Assembly: GCF_000281045.1 (NCBI RefSeq)
Contig: NW_008246070.1
Location: forward strand, 390,048-454,047
Length of the DNA: 64,000 bases
Reading direction: 5' to 3'
Source of the DNA: Saprolegnia diclina VS20
Lineage: Eukaryota; Oomycota; Saprolegniomycetes; Saprolegniales; Saprolegniaceae
The notes beneath the pieces were generated by a model. It had not been told where the DNA came from. It made no database searches and saw only the letters and a list, made by a program, of their open reading frames with translations. The position numbers and the translations under genes are program-made. The stretch's first letter is position 1. The number at the start of each line of letters is the position of its first letter. Positions 22,663 through 35,765 of the stretch are shown here, in pieces.

Positions 22663-23798
22663 ATGGCGTCGTACTCTTCCGCGCTCTCGGACGACTCGTC
22701 GGAGCTCATGCAGGTGCTCAGCGACCCCAAGTACCGCCACTTTATTGGCGGCGCCGTCGGTGGCATGACCGCCGCCATCATCACGTCGCCGCTCGAGGTC
22801 ATCAAGACGCGCCTCCAAACCAAGCTCGGCCGGTACCACCTGCCCATACATTGCCGTTGCTGACGCTATGCTGTAGGAGCGACATGGCGCGCGCGTGCAA
22901 TCAAAACCTCTCAACCCTGAACGTCCTGCGCACCATCTTGCGCAACGGTATCGCTTCATCAAGCCGTATGGATCTTTACATCTTTGTTGTTGCGATAGAG
23001 AGTGTCTTTGGCCTCTGGCGTGGCATCACGCCCAACCTCCTCGGTGTCATTCCCGCGCGCGCTGCCTACTTTGGCTGCTACGCCAAGTTCAAGGGCCTCT
23101 GCAACGACCACGGCTTCTCGGGCACCGCGACCAACTTTGGCTCGGCCGCGGCCGCCGGGTGCATGACTGCGTCCGTGCTCAGCCCGATCTTTGTCGTCAA
23201 GACCCGCATGCAGCTCATGCCGACGCACGTCGCGCAGGCCAGCGTCGACGTGCACATGAAGAACGTCTCCCAAACGCTGCCATTGGCGGGCGGCAAGATG
23301 CTGCGCTTGAACCTCAACGGCAGCGGCGCGTCGTTTGCGCTCTCGCCGATCAAGTCTACACCCTCCAAGTTTTACTCGATGCACGAAGTTGCGATCAGCA
23401 TGTACAAGGAGGAGGGCGCCCGCGCCTTCTTCAAAGGCCTCTCGGCGTCGTACTGGGGCGTCTCGGAGGGGGCGATCCAGCTCGCGCTCTACGAAGAGCT
23501 GAAAAGCCGCCTCGACGAACCGTCCAAGCTCCAGCTCTTCTTCCTCGCTGGCCTTTGCAAGCTCACGGCCGCGGCCGCCACGTACCCGCACGAGGTCGTC
23601 CGGACGCGCATGCGCGACCAGCGCACGCCGATCGACGGGTCCCCCGCCAAGTACCGCGGCATGTTTCAGAGCATCGCGACCATCTACAAGGCCGAGGGCA
23701 CGCGTGGCCTCTACGGCGGCATGCCGGCGCACCTCATGAAGACGGTCCCAAACGCAGCGATCATGTACGTCGTCCTCGAGATGGTGGTCGAAAGCTAA
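22663..23798 (+). CDS. Mitochondrial carrier, pyrimidine-nucleotide type (SLC25A33/36, Rim2)
   Basis: Three exons (22663-22832, 22877-22947, 22999-23798), with introns of 44 and 51 nt and phases closing, give 346 residues. Three carrier repeats are present: PLEVIKTRLQTK, SPIFVVKTRMQL and YPHEVVRTRMR. The second motif lacks the acidic residue at position three, as in the SLC25A32/33/36 branch, and the third (PHEVVRTR) is typical of pyrimidine nucleotide carriers. The segments WRGITPNLLGVIPARAAYF and GLYGGMPAHLMKTVPNAAIM fit as well. Such carriers exchange pyrimidine (deoxy)nucleotides across the inner membrane for mtDNA and RNA synthesis. The second repeat holds an insertion of about 40 residues before SPIKSTPSKFYSM. 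A NAD or folate/FAD carrier is the alternative. The joins recreate RTILRNESVFGLWRG. Confidence 0.85.
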
Positions 23799-23841
23799 GC
23801 GTCGGCGCTACCCATTATTTAACGAAATTTCAAGCACTGTA

Positions 23842-26074
23842 CTACGAAGATTCGGGTGGCAGAAGCGGCGTCGCCTCGGTGACGAGGCGCCTCGTCTCGA
23901 CCACCGGTCGCCCAAGCACGAGGAGGAGGCATAAACACGCGCTCACCGAAAGGCCGAGGGCCAGTGTCGGGCCATAGACGCCGTACCCGACTGGCAGCGC
24001 GCACAGGAAGAGGCTCATGCTGCCGACAAGCGCGGCGTACGGAAGCGTCGTGCGCACGTGCGTGTGGACGTCAAGGCCCGTCGCCATGCACGTGAGCACC
24101 GTGTCGTCCGCGATCGGGCTCAGTACGTTGCCAAAGACGCTGCCGCCAAAGATCGCGCCCACGCATTGCGTCAGCAAGTCCGTGTCGCCGGGCGCTACGA
24201 CAATATGTGCATGTTCCACTCCTCTACACCGCTGTGAGTTAATAGACGTACACAAGGTCGCGGCGAGCGGTAGAGCAAGCGGAAAGAGGATGCCCATGGC
24301 CCCAAACGCAGACCCAGTTGCACCCGAGAGGCAAAAGCTTAGTGCTGTCACCACGACGGGCAACAGCGGAGGCGGCAGGCTTGATCCGAGCGCCGACGCC
24401 AAGTACGCGGCTGCTTGGAGGTCGAGAAGGACGTCGCCGAGTGACCACGCCAGGAGGAGCACGAGCACGGGCGAGAGCATGGTCTCGGCGATGCCGGCGA
24501 GCCATGCCGCCATGACGCCGCGCATCGTCAAGAGCTGCTGACCGAGAACGAGCGTCGCCGCGACGACGCAGCCCGCCAGTGCGCCAGCGATGAGCGCGTT
24601 GAACGAATTCGCGCTCGCTAGAATCGTGCGCCACGACTTGTCCTACGCAGGCGTGAGAGCTCGCTTAATGGTATGTGGTGACAGGAATACCCCACTGGTG
24701 CAGTGGGCGAGGCCATCGCAGTAAAGACCGAGGCATGTCCCGACGCCGACGGCGGCAAACGGCAGCGCAGCGTTGTACCAGCGCTGGGAAGCGACCGGCA
24801 TCGTCGGCGCGAGAGCCGACGCTGGAAGCACGCTCGGACTCGCGAGTCCCATGGCGAGGGGTGAGAACGTCTCCGAGTCGGTTGAGAGGCGGTGGCGGCT
24901 CTCGGGCGGGAGCCGCTGTGCCGCGCGCTCGTGCAATAGCATCGGGCCGAAGTCCCGGCCCGTGACCACCGTGAGACAAAGGAAGCACAGCCACAGCAGC
25001 GGAAAGTACCGGTGCGGCCACGACGCAAGGAGCCAGCTGAACGCGTCGCCCGAGAGCGAGGCCTCGCCTTGGAGATATCCAACTTGGATGCCGACCCACG
25101 ACGAGATGGGCACGAGACTCACCCAGCACGCCGATGCGCCATGGAGCAGCAGCGCCAGCTTGGCTTTGCTCACGCCCACGTCCTGCGCCGGGCGCGAAAA
25201 GGTCGTACCGACAATCAGAATGGCGGCGTAATCGTCAAAGAAGACAAGCCCCGTCAGCGCCAAGATCGCTACGAGGGCGTGGCCGCGGGTTGCTGCGAGT
25301 GCCGTGACGAGCGACGCGAGCCCGTGGGCGCCGCCGCCCTTTTGTACAATGCCAATGAGCCCGCCCAGGAGAAAGCAAAACGTCACAACCTGCGCGTGGC
25401 CGTTGCGGTAGTCCAGTGCCTACGAATAAGATCTGAGCAACGAGATGACTCAGAACGTAGTGTATACGTGGCTAAAGTACGTGTCGAAGACGCGAAGGAG
25501 GGCCACGAGCGGGTTGAACGCATTCAGAAAGACGCAGCCGAGCCAGACGCCAAGCATGAGAGCAAGGAGCACTTGCTTGCAGAGCACCGCGACAACGACT
25601 GTGAGCAGCGGCGGCAAAAGCGATAGAAAACCCGGTACGCTGGGCACCGTGGTGACCGCCGCGCCCAAGGATGTACCGTTGCCATCAATGGCCTATGGTA
25701 CTCAACTTGATCATTGTCGACCGAGAACAACGGCAGAGAACCTCAAGGTACAGCGTGTGCAGCCCCGTCGATGCCACTGTGAGGTTGCTCAGGGTATGGC
25801 TCTTGGACGTCGTCGACACTACGAAGGCCCCGAGACGGTGCGTCTTAACATGGACGATGAAGAACAGAGCTGCCGGCCAAGCATCGCCTATATCTTGTCG
25901 CGGCCTCCCGTCATCGCGCAAAGAAATCGTACCGAGTGGGGGTAGCGCAGGCAAGGTCAAGGTGCACGCAAAGGGTACATCATCCAGGACGAGCTTGGGC
26001 GCGGAGAAGGTCAAGTTGTCGCCCGACGCATGTGCCACGATAGTGGCCAGGAGCGCGAGTGGTCCTCGTCGCAT
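23842..26074 (-). CDS. NhaC-like sodium/proton antiporter with signal peptide and luminal domain
   Basis: Five exons (26074-25742, 25692-25468, 25419-24691, 24642-24252, 24194-23842) give 676 residues. Exon 1 starts with a signal peptide (MRRGPLALLATIVAHASG) and about 95 residues of non-membrane domain. From exon 2 on it is a multi-pass membrane protein: GFLSLLPPLLTVVVAVLCKQVLLA, VVTFCFLLGGLIGIVQKGGG, LALTGLVFFDDYAAILIVG and CVGAIFGGSVFGNVLSPIADD. The DDYAA and FGNVLSPIAD motifs match bacterial NhaC-type antiporters. The fourth intron (57 nt, 24195-24251) is a multiple of three and has no stop, so it can be retained; splicing gives ATLSPGDTDLL, which fits the family better. It probably works at the plasma membrane or an endomembrane. 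Tim9 lies 92 bp upstream on the same strand. Confidence 0.8.
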
Positions 26075-26166
26075 GACTCTGCTGCTCGACGAATTCCGAG
26101 ATTGGTCCTGTAACGGCAAAGTGCAAAGTGGGAAAGGCGGTGCAGGACATGGCTGCATTAGTCTAC

Positions 26167-26433
26167 TTATTGGCCTTCCATGGCCGCGGCCTGCGCCTCC
26201 TGGAAGCGCGTCGCGACGCGCTGCGTGTGCTTGACGAACTTTTCCGTGCACTTGTTGATGCATCCCTCTTCCTTGTCGTCGAGCTTCTTGGAGCGGAACG
26301 ACTGGACGCACTCGTTAAAGCACGTGGCGACGACGCGGTTGTACATGGCCAAGCTCTCTTCCAGCTGCTTCTCCTCAAAGTGCTTCATCAGCTCTTGCTG
26401 CTGGTACGCCGGGAGGTTGTTCATCGCGTTCAT
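26167..26433 (-). CDS. TIM9: Small Tim chaperone of the mitochondrial intermembrane space (Tim9)
   Basis: An intronless gene of 88 residues. The twin CX3C motif is clear: CFNEC and CINKC, 15 residues apart. It is followed by EKFVKHTQRVATRFQEAQAA, which fits Tim9 better than Tim10, Tim8 or Tim13 (FLKHSERVGQRFQE in animals). Tim9 forms a hexamer with Tim10 that escorts hydrophobic carrier proteins to the TIM22 translocase. The frame is open upstream to 26523, but the ATG at 26433 gives the usual short N-terminus (MNAMNNLPAYQQQELMKHFEEKQ). A CCAATCA box lies on the plus strand at 26520-26526 and a CCGGATACGGAAT element at 26488-26500, both within 100 bp of the start. Confidence 0.93.
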   Translation of the reverse strand: MNAMNNLPAYQQQELMKHFEEKQLEESLAMYNRVVATCFNECVQSFRSKKLDDKEEGCINKCTEKFVKHTQRVATRFQEAQAAAMEGQ

Positions 26434-27313
26434 GGTCGATCGATCGGCTTGCTTCGAAAACTCTGCCCAGCCAAACAACGATCTACACCGGATACGGAAT
26501 CCGGATAATATGTGTCCAGCCAATCACGACAAAGGTTGAAATCACGCCTCCTGCGCCGAAGTACCGACGCCGCCAAGAGCAGAGCACGCTCGACCTCGGT
26601 GCTTCCAAGACGCGAAGTCTCATTGTTCGCAAACACACAGCTTGAATTACATGGGCAATATGGTGGGCTCGGAGCTCGCTCTTGCAATGAGAAGTGGTAC
26701 CAAACTTCGCCCAAGTCGGAGGGAGATCTACCTGTGCAGTGCAGTGGATACGCTCGATTGCAGAGTCGATGTAGCGTTCTGTAGTACTTGCAGCGCTGGC
26801 AAATACCTCTGTCCTTGCAGCGGTGTCGTATACGGCGGGTAACGAGCCAAGCGAACGGCGCGGAGGCCCTCGTCGATCGAAGCGCACCTCGCAACTCGCT
26901 ACTAGTACAATCGGACTATGCAATCCAGTCGATCATAGTCGGTGCACCTCCGCCTCAAGTATACGTGCAGGCCAGCACCTTTTCAATAGTACCGCCACAC
27001 GAACGCATCGACCGACCGTGGAGCATCTCGGTGCGCTAGATCGCTCTCGGCAGGACCAACGACGCTAGTGACCGATACTGCTGCATTCAGAGCACTGCAA
27101 TACATAGCTGTACGTCGTCTGGTGCGGCAGGTTGGCATCGCGCAGCACGCGAGCGTAGCCAGCGGACGCTCTTGCAAGTTGCGTGTTTTCGTATCGCTAT
27201 CCGGGTGTGTCGATTGTCCGGATGTCAGGAGCCAATCGGATCGCTCGAGTACTCCACCAGTCAAAATGAGTGGAGCTATCTTTGCGAAGAGCAACTAGGC
27301 AGAAAAATCGCGG
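26434..27313. other. Divergent intergenic region between Tim9 and UTP20
   Basis: About 880 bp. It holds the CCGGATACGGAATCCGGATA element (26488-26507), a CCAATCA box (26520-26526) and a CCAATCG box at 27232-27238, 76 bp before the UTP20 start. Frames of 60-150 codons occur on both strands but show no motif, and I do not call them. Confidence 0.45.
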
Positions 27314-30300
27314 ATGACCAAGGGGCTCAACGACAGCGCGGCGACGGGCAGCTCCAAGCGCTTCCGCTTCCAGAAGGTCAAGGAGCGCGTCGTCGGTTTG
27401 CAGCATGAGCTGCAGCTGCACGCCAAGACACAGACGCACTCGGCCTACGTGCTGCAGGCCAATGCGTCGACCGCGCCGTTCCACGAAGAGCTCGTGCTCC
27501 TCGGCGAGCTCTACACCAACGAGCGCTTCCAGACTGTCTTTCGCCAGGTGCGCCGTATCACCAACTCGACGCCGCAGCTGTTGCACCACCTCAAGACCGT
27601 GGTCACAACGCTCGAGACGCAGCTTGTCGAGTTTCCGGAGGACCCGGATGTCATGACGCCCGTGCTCAAGCTGCTCGTGGCGCTCGCCAAGTACAAAAGC
27701 CAACTCGTACACCTGCGCGCATGCTCATGCAGTGTTTAGGGACCTCGGCAAGGAGTTTTACCCGTACTTTCCGGCGCTCTTTCCGTCGATTTTGGCCATC
27801 ATTACGACCGTCAACCCGGAGCTGACGACCGAAGTCTTCAAGACACTCGCGATGCTCTTCAAGTACCTGCAGCCCCAGCTCCTCGCCGACATGCAATCCG
27901 TGCACAAGTACTACGGCCTCCTCCTCGGCCACTCGAAGGACTACGTGCGCGAGTTTGCGGCCAGCGTCTTTTGCGTGCTCTTGCGCAAGGTCAAGGCGGG
28001 CAAGGACTTTAGCGACTACATTCACAGCTTCTTTGTCGCGCTTGTCCGCGGCGACTCGGACGACATGACGCACGTGCTCGACGGCGCCGCGCGGCTCTTC
28101 TTTGCGATCATGAAGAACGTCCAGGAGCAGTTCCACTCGCGCATGCCCGAGCTCCTGCGTCTCCTCTTGACGTCGTTTGCACCGTCTGAGACGTTTACCG
28201 ACGAGCAGCTCGCGACGATCTTTGACGTCGTCCGCCGCACGAACGACCTGATGCGCAAGCACACTAGTGTGAGCCACACCGAAGTGATCTGGACGACGCT
28301 GCACAACGCGACGCAGCATGCGATCCGCGCGCACAAGGAGGGCCCGTCGGCGGCCTCGGCGCTGTATCTGAGCCGACAGGCAGACCTCGTGGCGCTCTGG
28401 GTGGCGTACAAGCACGGCGACCTTGTCGGCCTCGGCCACAAAAAGGTCTTGTACCAAACAGCGTCGAGCCTCGTGGAAACGTCGACGTACACGACCGAGA
28501 TGGCGCCGGAGCTGCACGCGTCGACGCTCAACCTCCTCAACACCTGCGTCTGGTCGCTCCACGAGCGCTTCTATCCGCTCCTCAAGTCGGTCTACAGCGT
28601 GCACCCGTCGTCAGGGACGCTCCTGCGCCACCTGCGCGAGTTTACACACAAGATGCTGCAGGCGATGCCGGTCACGGCCGTCGTCGAGTACCTCGCGCCG
28701 CACGTGACGACCTTTGCGTTTGGGCTGATCGACTCGTCGCTGAACGAGCACCTCCTTTTCCTCAGCGACGTGCTCTCGTTCTTGGTGCGCAACGCCGGCG
28801 AGATCCCGTCCGGCCGCATGGTGGTCATCCGCGGCGACGTCGTCACGGTCGACCTGACCAAGCTGCGCTTCGTGCCAGCTGACGCCACGCCCCGCTTTCT
28901 CCAAATGGCCAGCGCGCTCTTTGAGACCACGTGGAGCGTCGACGACCACGACGCGTTTGTCGCGCATGCGTCGCGGCTGCGCATGGCGCTCGAGTGCCTT
29001 CGCCAGCTCGTTGTGCCCGAGAACGAGGCTGCAGTGATGACCGAGCGCCTCCGCGTGTCGCTAGCCGCCGCACTCGCGCGTGGCGCCTGCTCGCACACGG
29101 CGCGTGTCGTGCTCACGCTGCTGCACGCCAAGTGCCTCCGCGTGCAGGCCAATTTGGAGAGCGTCGCGCCAACGTCGGCGCAGCTGGAAACGTACTTGGA
29201 TACGTACGCAGCGTCGCCCTTTACGCTCCAGGCGCTGCGCGCGCTGCTCAAGACGATGGATTTGTCGCAACTGCCCGCGCTCTCGTTCCATGCGCTCTTT
29301 GCCAAGCTGCAGCACAACCTCCGGTCGCCGATTCAGGCGCTGCGCCGCGAAACCATCGAGCTCTTTGGCTTGCACCCGGCGCTGCACTACGAGAACACGA
29401 GTGAGAACTCGCTCCAGGGCGAGTGCGAAGCCGTCTCGCTCTGCCTCCAGCTCGAAGTCGTCTGCTCCAAGCCGACGGTCGAGACGGAGCGCGACATCAT
29501 TCGCATGCTCGAGCGGCTCAAGGTCATTGCGCGCGCGCCGCAGACGCCGCAGATCTACGTCAAGCTCATCACGGCGCACATGCTCGGGCTCAACCACGTC
29601 AAGTTCTCGACCATCTGGCCGCACGTCGCGATCGTCATCCAAGCCTGCGTGCCATTGCATTTCGATGCTGTTTGGTCGACGCTCTGTGCCGAGCTCTTTT
29701 ACATCTCGTCGCGCACGTCGAGCCAGAGCGTCGCAAGTATCGAGAGCGACGACGAGGCGCACTCGCTGCGCGAAGACCTCGCCGATGACGTGTCGGTCGA
29801 AGAAGGCGTCAACCAAGCCGTGACGGACATTCCGACGCAGCACGGGCTTGTGTGGAAGACACTCGAAGGCTTTCCGAACTTGGTCGAGCAAAAGTCCAAG
29901 GTGGTCGTCCCGATCTTCTGCGCCTTCTTGCGCGACCAGTACTACGCGATCTACAAGGACGACGCCGAGCACGTGACGCCGGCCGCGCTCACGGAGCTGA
30001 TCACGTCGGCGGCGGCGTCGCGCGCGTCCAACCCCAAGTACGCCAGCGACGACAGCCTTCTGACGGCGTCGCTCTCGTCGCTTTCGTCGCCGATCGTGCA
30101 CGCGCAGCTGACGACCAAGGGCGTGCGCGAGAAGCTCATTAGCTTTCTCCATCTCTTCAAGCGCTTCACCAACTTTAGCGGCGTGTACGGCTCGTCGCTG
30201 CTCTGGGAGTTCTTTTACGCGCTGCTCATCAAGTCGGACGACCACGTCTCGGCGCTGTCGCTCGAGTGCATTTACGCCTACAAGCCGGCGTACTTGATGC

Positions 30301-33300
30301 CGTACAAGACGCAGCTGTCGCAGCTCACCAACAGCACGACGTTCCGCGAGGCGCTGACGAATTTCAGCGTCGACAAGGCGTCCGGCGTCGTCCTCGCCGA
30401 GCACCGCGGGCCGTTCTTCCCGGTGCTTTTGCGCTTGCTCTACGCCAAGTTTGTCTCGCGCAAGGGCTCTCGGAGCTCAAAAGACTCGCTCGCGACGCGC
30501 CGCACGACCGTGCTCTCGTTCTTGGTCGCGCTGGAAACCGAAGAACTCGCGTACTTTCTTGGGCTCATTTTGCGCGCGTTCCGGGTGCCTGTGACGTTGG
30601 ATGTCGTACCGTTTGAAGATCGCGTGCGCGATGTGCTGGCGGTGATGCCGGACGTCTCGGCGTCCAAGCAAGTGGGCTTTCTCAAGCTGCTCGAAGACGT
30701 GATTGCGCACCTCGGTATGAAGGTCACAGCGTTCTTGCCGCAGATCCTCTCGGTGCTGACGGCGATCCTCTCGGCGGGCGACCTCGGGCAGATCGCCAAG
30801 GCGTCGACGATCGCGAAGGAAGTCGACGAGGACGACGAGGACGTCGAGATGACGGACAAGCCGACCGAAGACGACGACGAAGCGCCGACGACCAACGAAG
30901 GCCTCAAGCGCCAGACGCGCATGCTTGTCTTCCGCCGTCTCGGCGAGGTCGTCGAGCAGTTTGACGGCGTGTACGACCTCAACGACTGCTTCACATCGCT
31001 CTTCTCGCTCTGCGACTCGTCGATCGCGCACTTGCCGGCGGCGATGCGCGGAGCGAAGAAGCCGTCCGCGCTCCTCGAGTGGCTCACGTCGATTGCGCAG
31101 AGCTCGTACACGGTGCGCGCGCTCCCGACCGACCTCGTCCGCACGGTCATTTCGTGTCTCTCGACCGGACTCGATAGCGACGACGTGACCGCGTACGACA
31201 TGGGCGTCAGCGCCGATACGCTCGAGACGCTGCTCAAGTTCCTCGGCGGCCTCCTCAGCGCGGACGAGGCGTCGGACGCACCGCATCAAATGCTCTTGCC
31301 GCACTTGACGCTCGTGCTGCAGCAGTTTGTGGTTCGGTTCCAGTCCAAGACGGCCAAGTTTATGCAGGAAAAGCACACGGGCTCGTCCAAGCGTGAGCTG
31401 ACGTTTCTGTGCCGCCTCGCGCCGCACGTGCAGTCGAATGTCCAGCCGGACGCGGCCGATCAGCTCATCACGCTCCTCTTGCCGTTCCTCACGCGCAGCT
31501 ACCGCACGTCGTATGCGGACAAGGAGAACATTTGCGACGTCGTCTCGGGCCTCGTGCCGTGCGTCACGGACCCGCGCAAGCACGTGAGCTTCCTCTCCAA
31601 GCTCATTGCGCCCGGCCCCAACTGCATCCACGAGCGCGGCCCGCGGCTCAAGCTCATGGACGTCTTTGCCGCTATCGAAGCGCACCCGGCCGCGGCAGAG
31701 CTCCAGGCCATGTGCGGGTACCTCGTTGGTCTCAACGCGATGGACCCGAAGCGGCTCGAGGACGTCGACTTTGAGCGCCGGCTCAGCGTCTTCCAGGTGA
31801 TCAACTCGGACCAGTTTGCATCGCTCGCGAAGGAGATGACGACGCTCCAGCCCATCATTAGCCAGTACCTCTACGTACGTCCTTTCTTCTATAATAGCGA
31901 CGACGACTAACTTTTGGCGCAGAGCATGCACGACGACGAGTACTCGCTGCGCAACGCGGCGCGTGCCGGCCTCGAAGGCTTCACAAAGCTCGCGGCGTCG
32001 GAGAAGGACGTGCCGAACTCGACGCCGTTCCACGTCTTTGAGAACGTCGTCATGCCGTGCGTGCGCTACAGCCTCAAGGGTCAAATCGAGGAGCCCCGCC
32101 GCGGCTTCATCCAGCTGCTCTCGACGGTCGCAGACGCCTTCGAAGGCCACGAGAACCCGTCGCTGCACGGCGACCTCGCGCTCCTCCGCAACAAGGAAGA
32201 CCCGGAAGTCGACTTCTTCTACAACATGACGCATATCCAGTCGCACCGCCGGTCGCGCGCGATCCAGCGGCTGCGGTCGAGCTTTGCGAACGAGAAGCTG
32301 CCGCTGAGCAACACGACCGTCCTCAACGTGATCGTGCCGCTGCTCACACACGTCATTTACGAGAACAGCAACAAGTCGCACGAGGCAATGGCCACCGACG
32401 CCGCGCAGTGCCTCGGGTCGGCCGCGTCGCTTCTCTCGTGGTCGCACTACTACGGCCTCATCCGGAACCTCCTCAAGCAGATTCCGGGTCGACCCGAGTG
32501 CGAGACCACGATCGTTGCGGCGGTCTGCGCGATCATTGACCACTTCCACTTTGAAGGCTCGGTCGTCTGCGAGGGCTGGGACAAGGTCGCGGCGGCCGCC
32601 AAGAGCGAGGACGACGACGAACTGCCGCCGACGCACATTCAGCAAGTGATGCGCGACTCGCTCGTTCCGATGCTCAAGAGCCACCTCACCAAGGGCGAGC
32701 GCAAGAAGGGCAAGTCCAAGACCAACGACAAGACGACGGACGGCCAGTCGACTGCGACCGGCGACTACGTGCTGCGTGTCCCAGTCGCGCTGGCGATCGT
32801 CAAGGTGCTGCGCCGCCTCCCGCCGCGGGCGTTCCACGCAGAGCTGCCCAAGCTGCTCATCCAAGTAACCAAGCTCCAGCGCTCGAAGGACGACAGCGTC
32901 CGGTCGTCGTCGCGCCAGACGCTTGTCAAGATTGCGCTCGAACTCGGTCCGTCGTATCTGCTGCCGATCGTCTCGGAGCTCGAGCAGTCGCTTTCGATGG
33001 GCTACATGGTCCACGTGCTCTCGTACACGTTGTTTGCGATCCTCGAGAAGGTCGCCGAGTCGTGCTATCAGGAGACGCCGGCGCCGCTGACGTCGTCGGG
33101 CTTGGCCGTCGCGTCGACGCCAATCTTGTCGCCGCTCGACGAGTGCATTCCCAAGATCCTCAACATCCTTGTGCGGAACCTCTTTGGCGACGTGAGCGAG
33201 CACCGCGCCGACAAGGCCGAGCACAAGACCAAGTCCAAGATGAAGGAGGCGCGGTCGTGCCGCAGCTACGACTCGTTCGAGCTCGTTGCGCGCTGCATCA

Positions 33301-35765
33301 ACTTTTTGCCCAACCCGACGATCCACGTGCTTCTCTTGCCCATCGTGCAGACGCTCGAGAGCAACCGCATGAACGGCAAGGCGCTGCTGAACGTCCGCAA
33401 CGTGCTCCAGCGCATCGCGCTCGGCCTCGCCAAGAACAAGAGCGTCGAGCAGTCGCACATGTACTTGTACATCTTCAACATGCTCACCATGTGCTTTGAC
33501 CGCATCAAGTACCTCCAGCCGGGCGCCAACGACAACAAGAGTGTCGACGAAGCCGGCGTCTCGTCCTGGCTCGTCTGCGACTGGGTCGGCGACGAGAAGA
33601 AGAAGGCCAAGCTCACCAAGCGCGTCCAGGCGTGGGAGACCTTCAAGATTGAAGCGCAAGCGCGCATGACCGGCTACGATCGGTACGCAGTCACCAAGAC
33701 CGAGATGAAGAACTCGGGCGCAGACGAGATTATGAACTTCACCGTCTCGCTCTTCTACACGATGCTCCGGAAGGAAGAACGCACGGGGCTCTCGTTTGCG
33801 CTCTTGGACCCGTTCGTGCCCTTCCTGCTCCGGTGCCTCGCCGAGATCAAGCACGACGAGTCGGTCGTGAATGCGCTCAAGTGTGTCTCGGTGCTGCTCA
33901 ACCACCCGGTGCCGTCGCTCATTGCGCAGCTCTCGACGGTCGTCGACCGCATCTTCAAGATCATCCAGCGCGCGGGCGCCGCGACCAAGAACGAGATGAC
34001 GCAGACGTGCTACCGCGCACTCGCGGTTTTGATCCGCGAGCGCCACGAGTATGTCATGTCCGAGTCGCAGCTGCGTGTGCTCCTGAGCTTTTTGCGCCAA
34101 GACCTCGACGAGATGGACCACCAGAACGCGACGTTTGCGCTGCTCAAGGCGCTCCTCGCGCGCCGCCTCGTGATCCCCGAAGTGTACGACCTCATGCTCC
34201 GCGTCGGCGAGATGATGGTGCAGAGCCAAGTGCTCAACGTGCGCACCAACTGCGCGGCAATGTACCTCACGTTTCTCCTCGACTACCCGCTCGGCGACAA
34301 GCGGCTCAACTTCCACGTGCGCTTCATTGTCAACAACCTCACGTTTGTGTACGAGTCGGGCCGCATCTCGACGCTCGAGTGCCTCAACGCGCTCGTGAAG
34401 AAGCTGCCGTCCGACCTCCTCGATGCGCGCGCGCAGTTTTTCCTGCTGCCGCTTGTGCTGCGGCTCGTAAACGACGAAGCCCAAGTGTGCCGGTCGCTCG
34501 CGGCCGACGTCATCTCGCACCTCTTCCAGCGGGTGAGCGCCAAGACGTTTGGCGCGTGCCTCGCGACCATGGAGCCGTGGTGGAGTGCGTCGGACGCCAA
34601 GCTCCAGTGTGCGGCCGCGCACGTGAGCAGCCTCGTGGTCGTCGCGCGGCCCGACCTTGCCAAGAAGACGCTGGTGGCGCCGCTCCTGTCGCAGATCGCG
34701 TCCTTGCTCACGAACGCGACCGCGCACATGGGCGAACTTGACGAAGATGAGATCCAGGAGCTCACGTGGGAGCCGGTGTACTTGACGTTGCTCTGCCTCG
34801 AGAAGGTCCTTCGGTCGCTCTCGCCGTCGCTCGAGGCCTGGCTGTTTGAGAACGCGTCGTGCCTCGACACGGTGGTTGCGCTCATGGCGTATCCGCACGC
34901 GTGGGTGCGTCTGGCGGCGACGCGCTTTCTGAGTGCATATGCGGCCAAGCGGTCGGCGTCGACGCTCACGTTTGTCGCCGAGTCGGACAAGGACGGCGGC
35001 GCGTACTTGAAGACGCCCGGGAAGCTCTTCCAGCTGGCACACATGGCGTGCAAGCAGCTCGAGAGTGACCACCTCGCGGCGGACCTTGCCTCGGAAGTCG
35101 TGACGCTGCTGCTATTTATTCTGCGCGCGCTTCGGAGCTTCCCCGAGATTGGCCAAACGGTCGTTGCGACCAAGGAAGAGGAGACGACGACGCACAGCGA
35201 GGACGACGAGGACGACGAAGAGGCCAAGCCGACGACGACGCCCGTGGCGTGGCTCTTTACCCGTCTCTCGTTCTTGGCCCGCGGGTTTGACATTGCGCTG
35301 CGCAAGACGAGCGTATACAATTTCTTCGCGGGCGTCGCCGTCCAGGAAGATGCAGCGTTCTTGGAGACGGTGCTTTTGCAGATGCTCAACCCGCTCTACC
35401 GCGACACGTCGGCGGACGACGTCGAGTCGGACTCGGCTGAGACCAAGAACGTCAAGAACGTGGCGCGCGAAGTGCTCCAGCTGCTCGAGTCCAAGGTCGA
35501 GTCGCAGCCGTTCCTGACGACGTACACGCACGTGCAGAAGAAGGTGACCGAGTTCCGCGACCGGCGCAAGCTCAAGCGCAAGATCGAAGTGGTCGCTGAC
35601 CCCGAAGTCGCGGCCAAGCGCAAGTTGGCCAAGAACCTCCAAAAGCAAAACTCCAAGCAGCTCAAGAAGCGCAAGATCGGCGAGCTCAAGGGCTCGCAGA
35701 ACAAGGCGCAAAAGGTGGCCGCCGCCCAGGAGCGCCGCAAGAAGGCCCGGCCCGGCCATTCTTAA
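27314..35765 (+). CDS. UTP20: UTP20, giant HEAT-repeat protein of the SSU processome
   Basis: Three exons (27314-27690, 27740-31874, 31923-35765), with introns of 49 and 48 nt, give 2784 residues, almost exactly the length of human UTP20. The first join restores LVALAKDLGKEFYPYFPALF, matching the family's LARDL..DFYPYF. Further landmarks are LFKYLQPQLLADM, HSKDYVREFAASVFCVLLRKVK, the RGFIQLLSTVADAF segment, and a basic C-terminus (VVADPEVAAKRKLAKNLQKQ) like that of animal UTP20. Acidic runs (DEDDEDVEMTDKPTEDDDE near 30830-30880) sit in a loop. UTP20 wraps around the 90S pre-ribosome and is needed for 18S rRNA processing in the nucleolus. A 1531-codon antisense open frame over its second half is a product of GC-rich third positions. 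Confidence 0.94.

Noticed and set aside
30477-35072. 1531-codon open frame antisense to UTP20
   Set aside because: The plus strand carries a full-length UTP20 with family matches throughout. The antisense frame is Arg/Leu/Glu/Val-rich low complexity, as GC-rich third positions produce.
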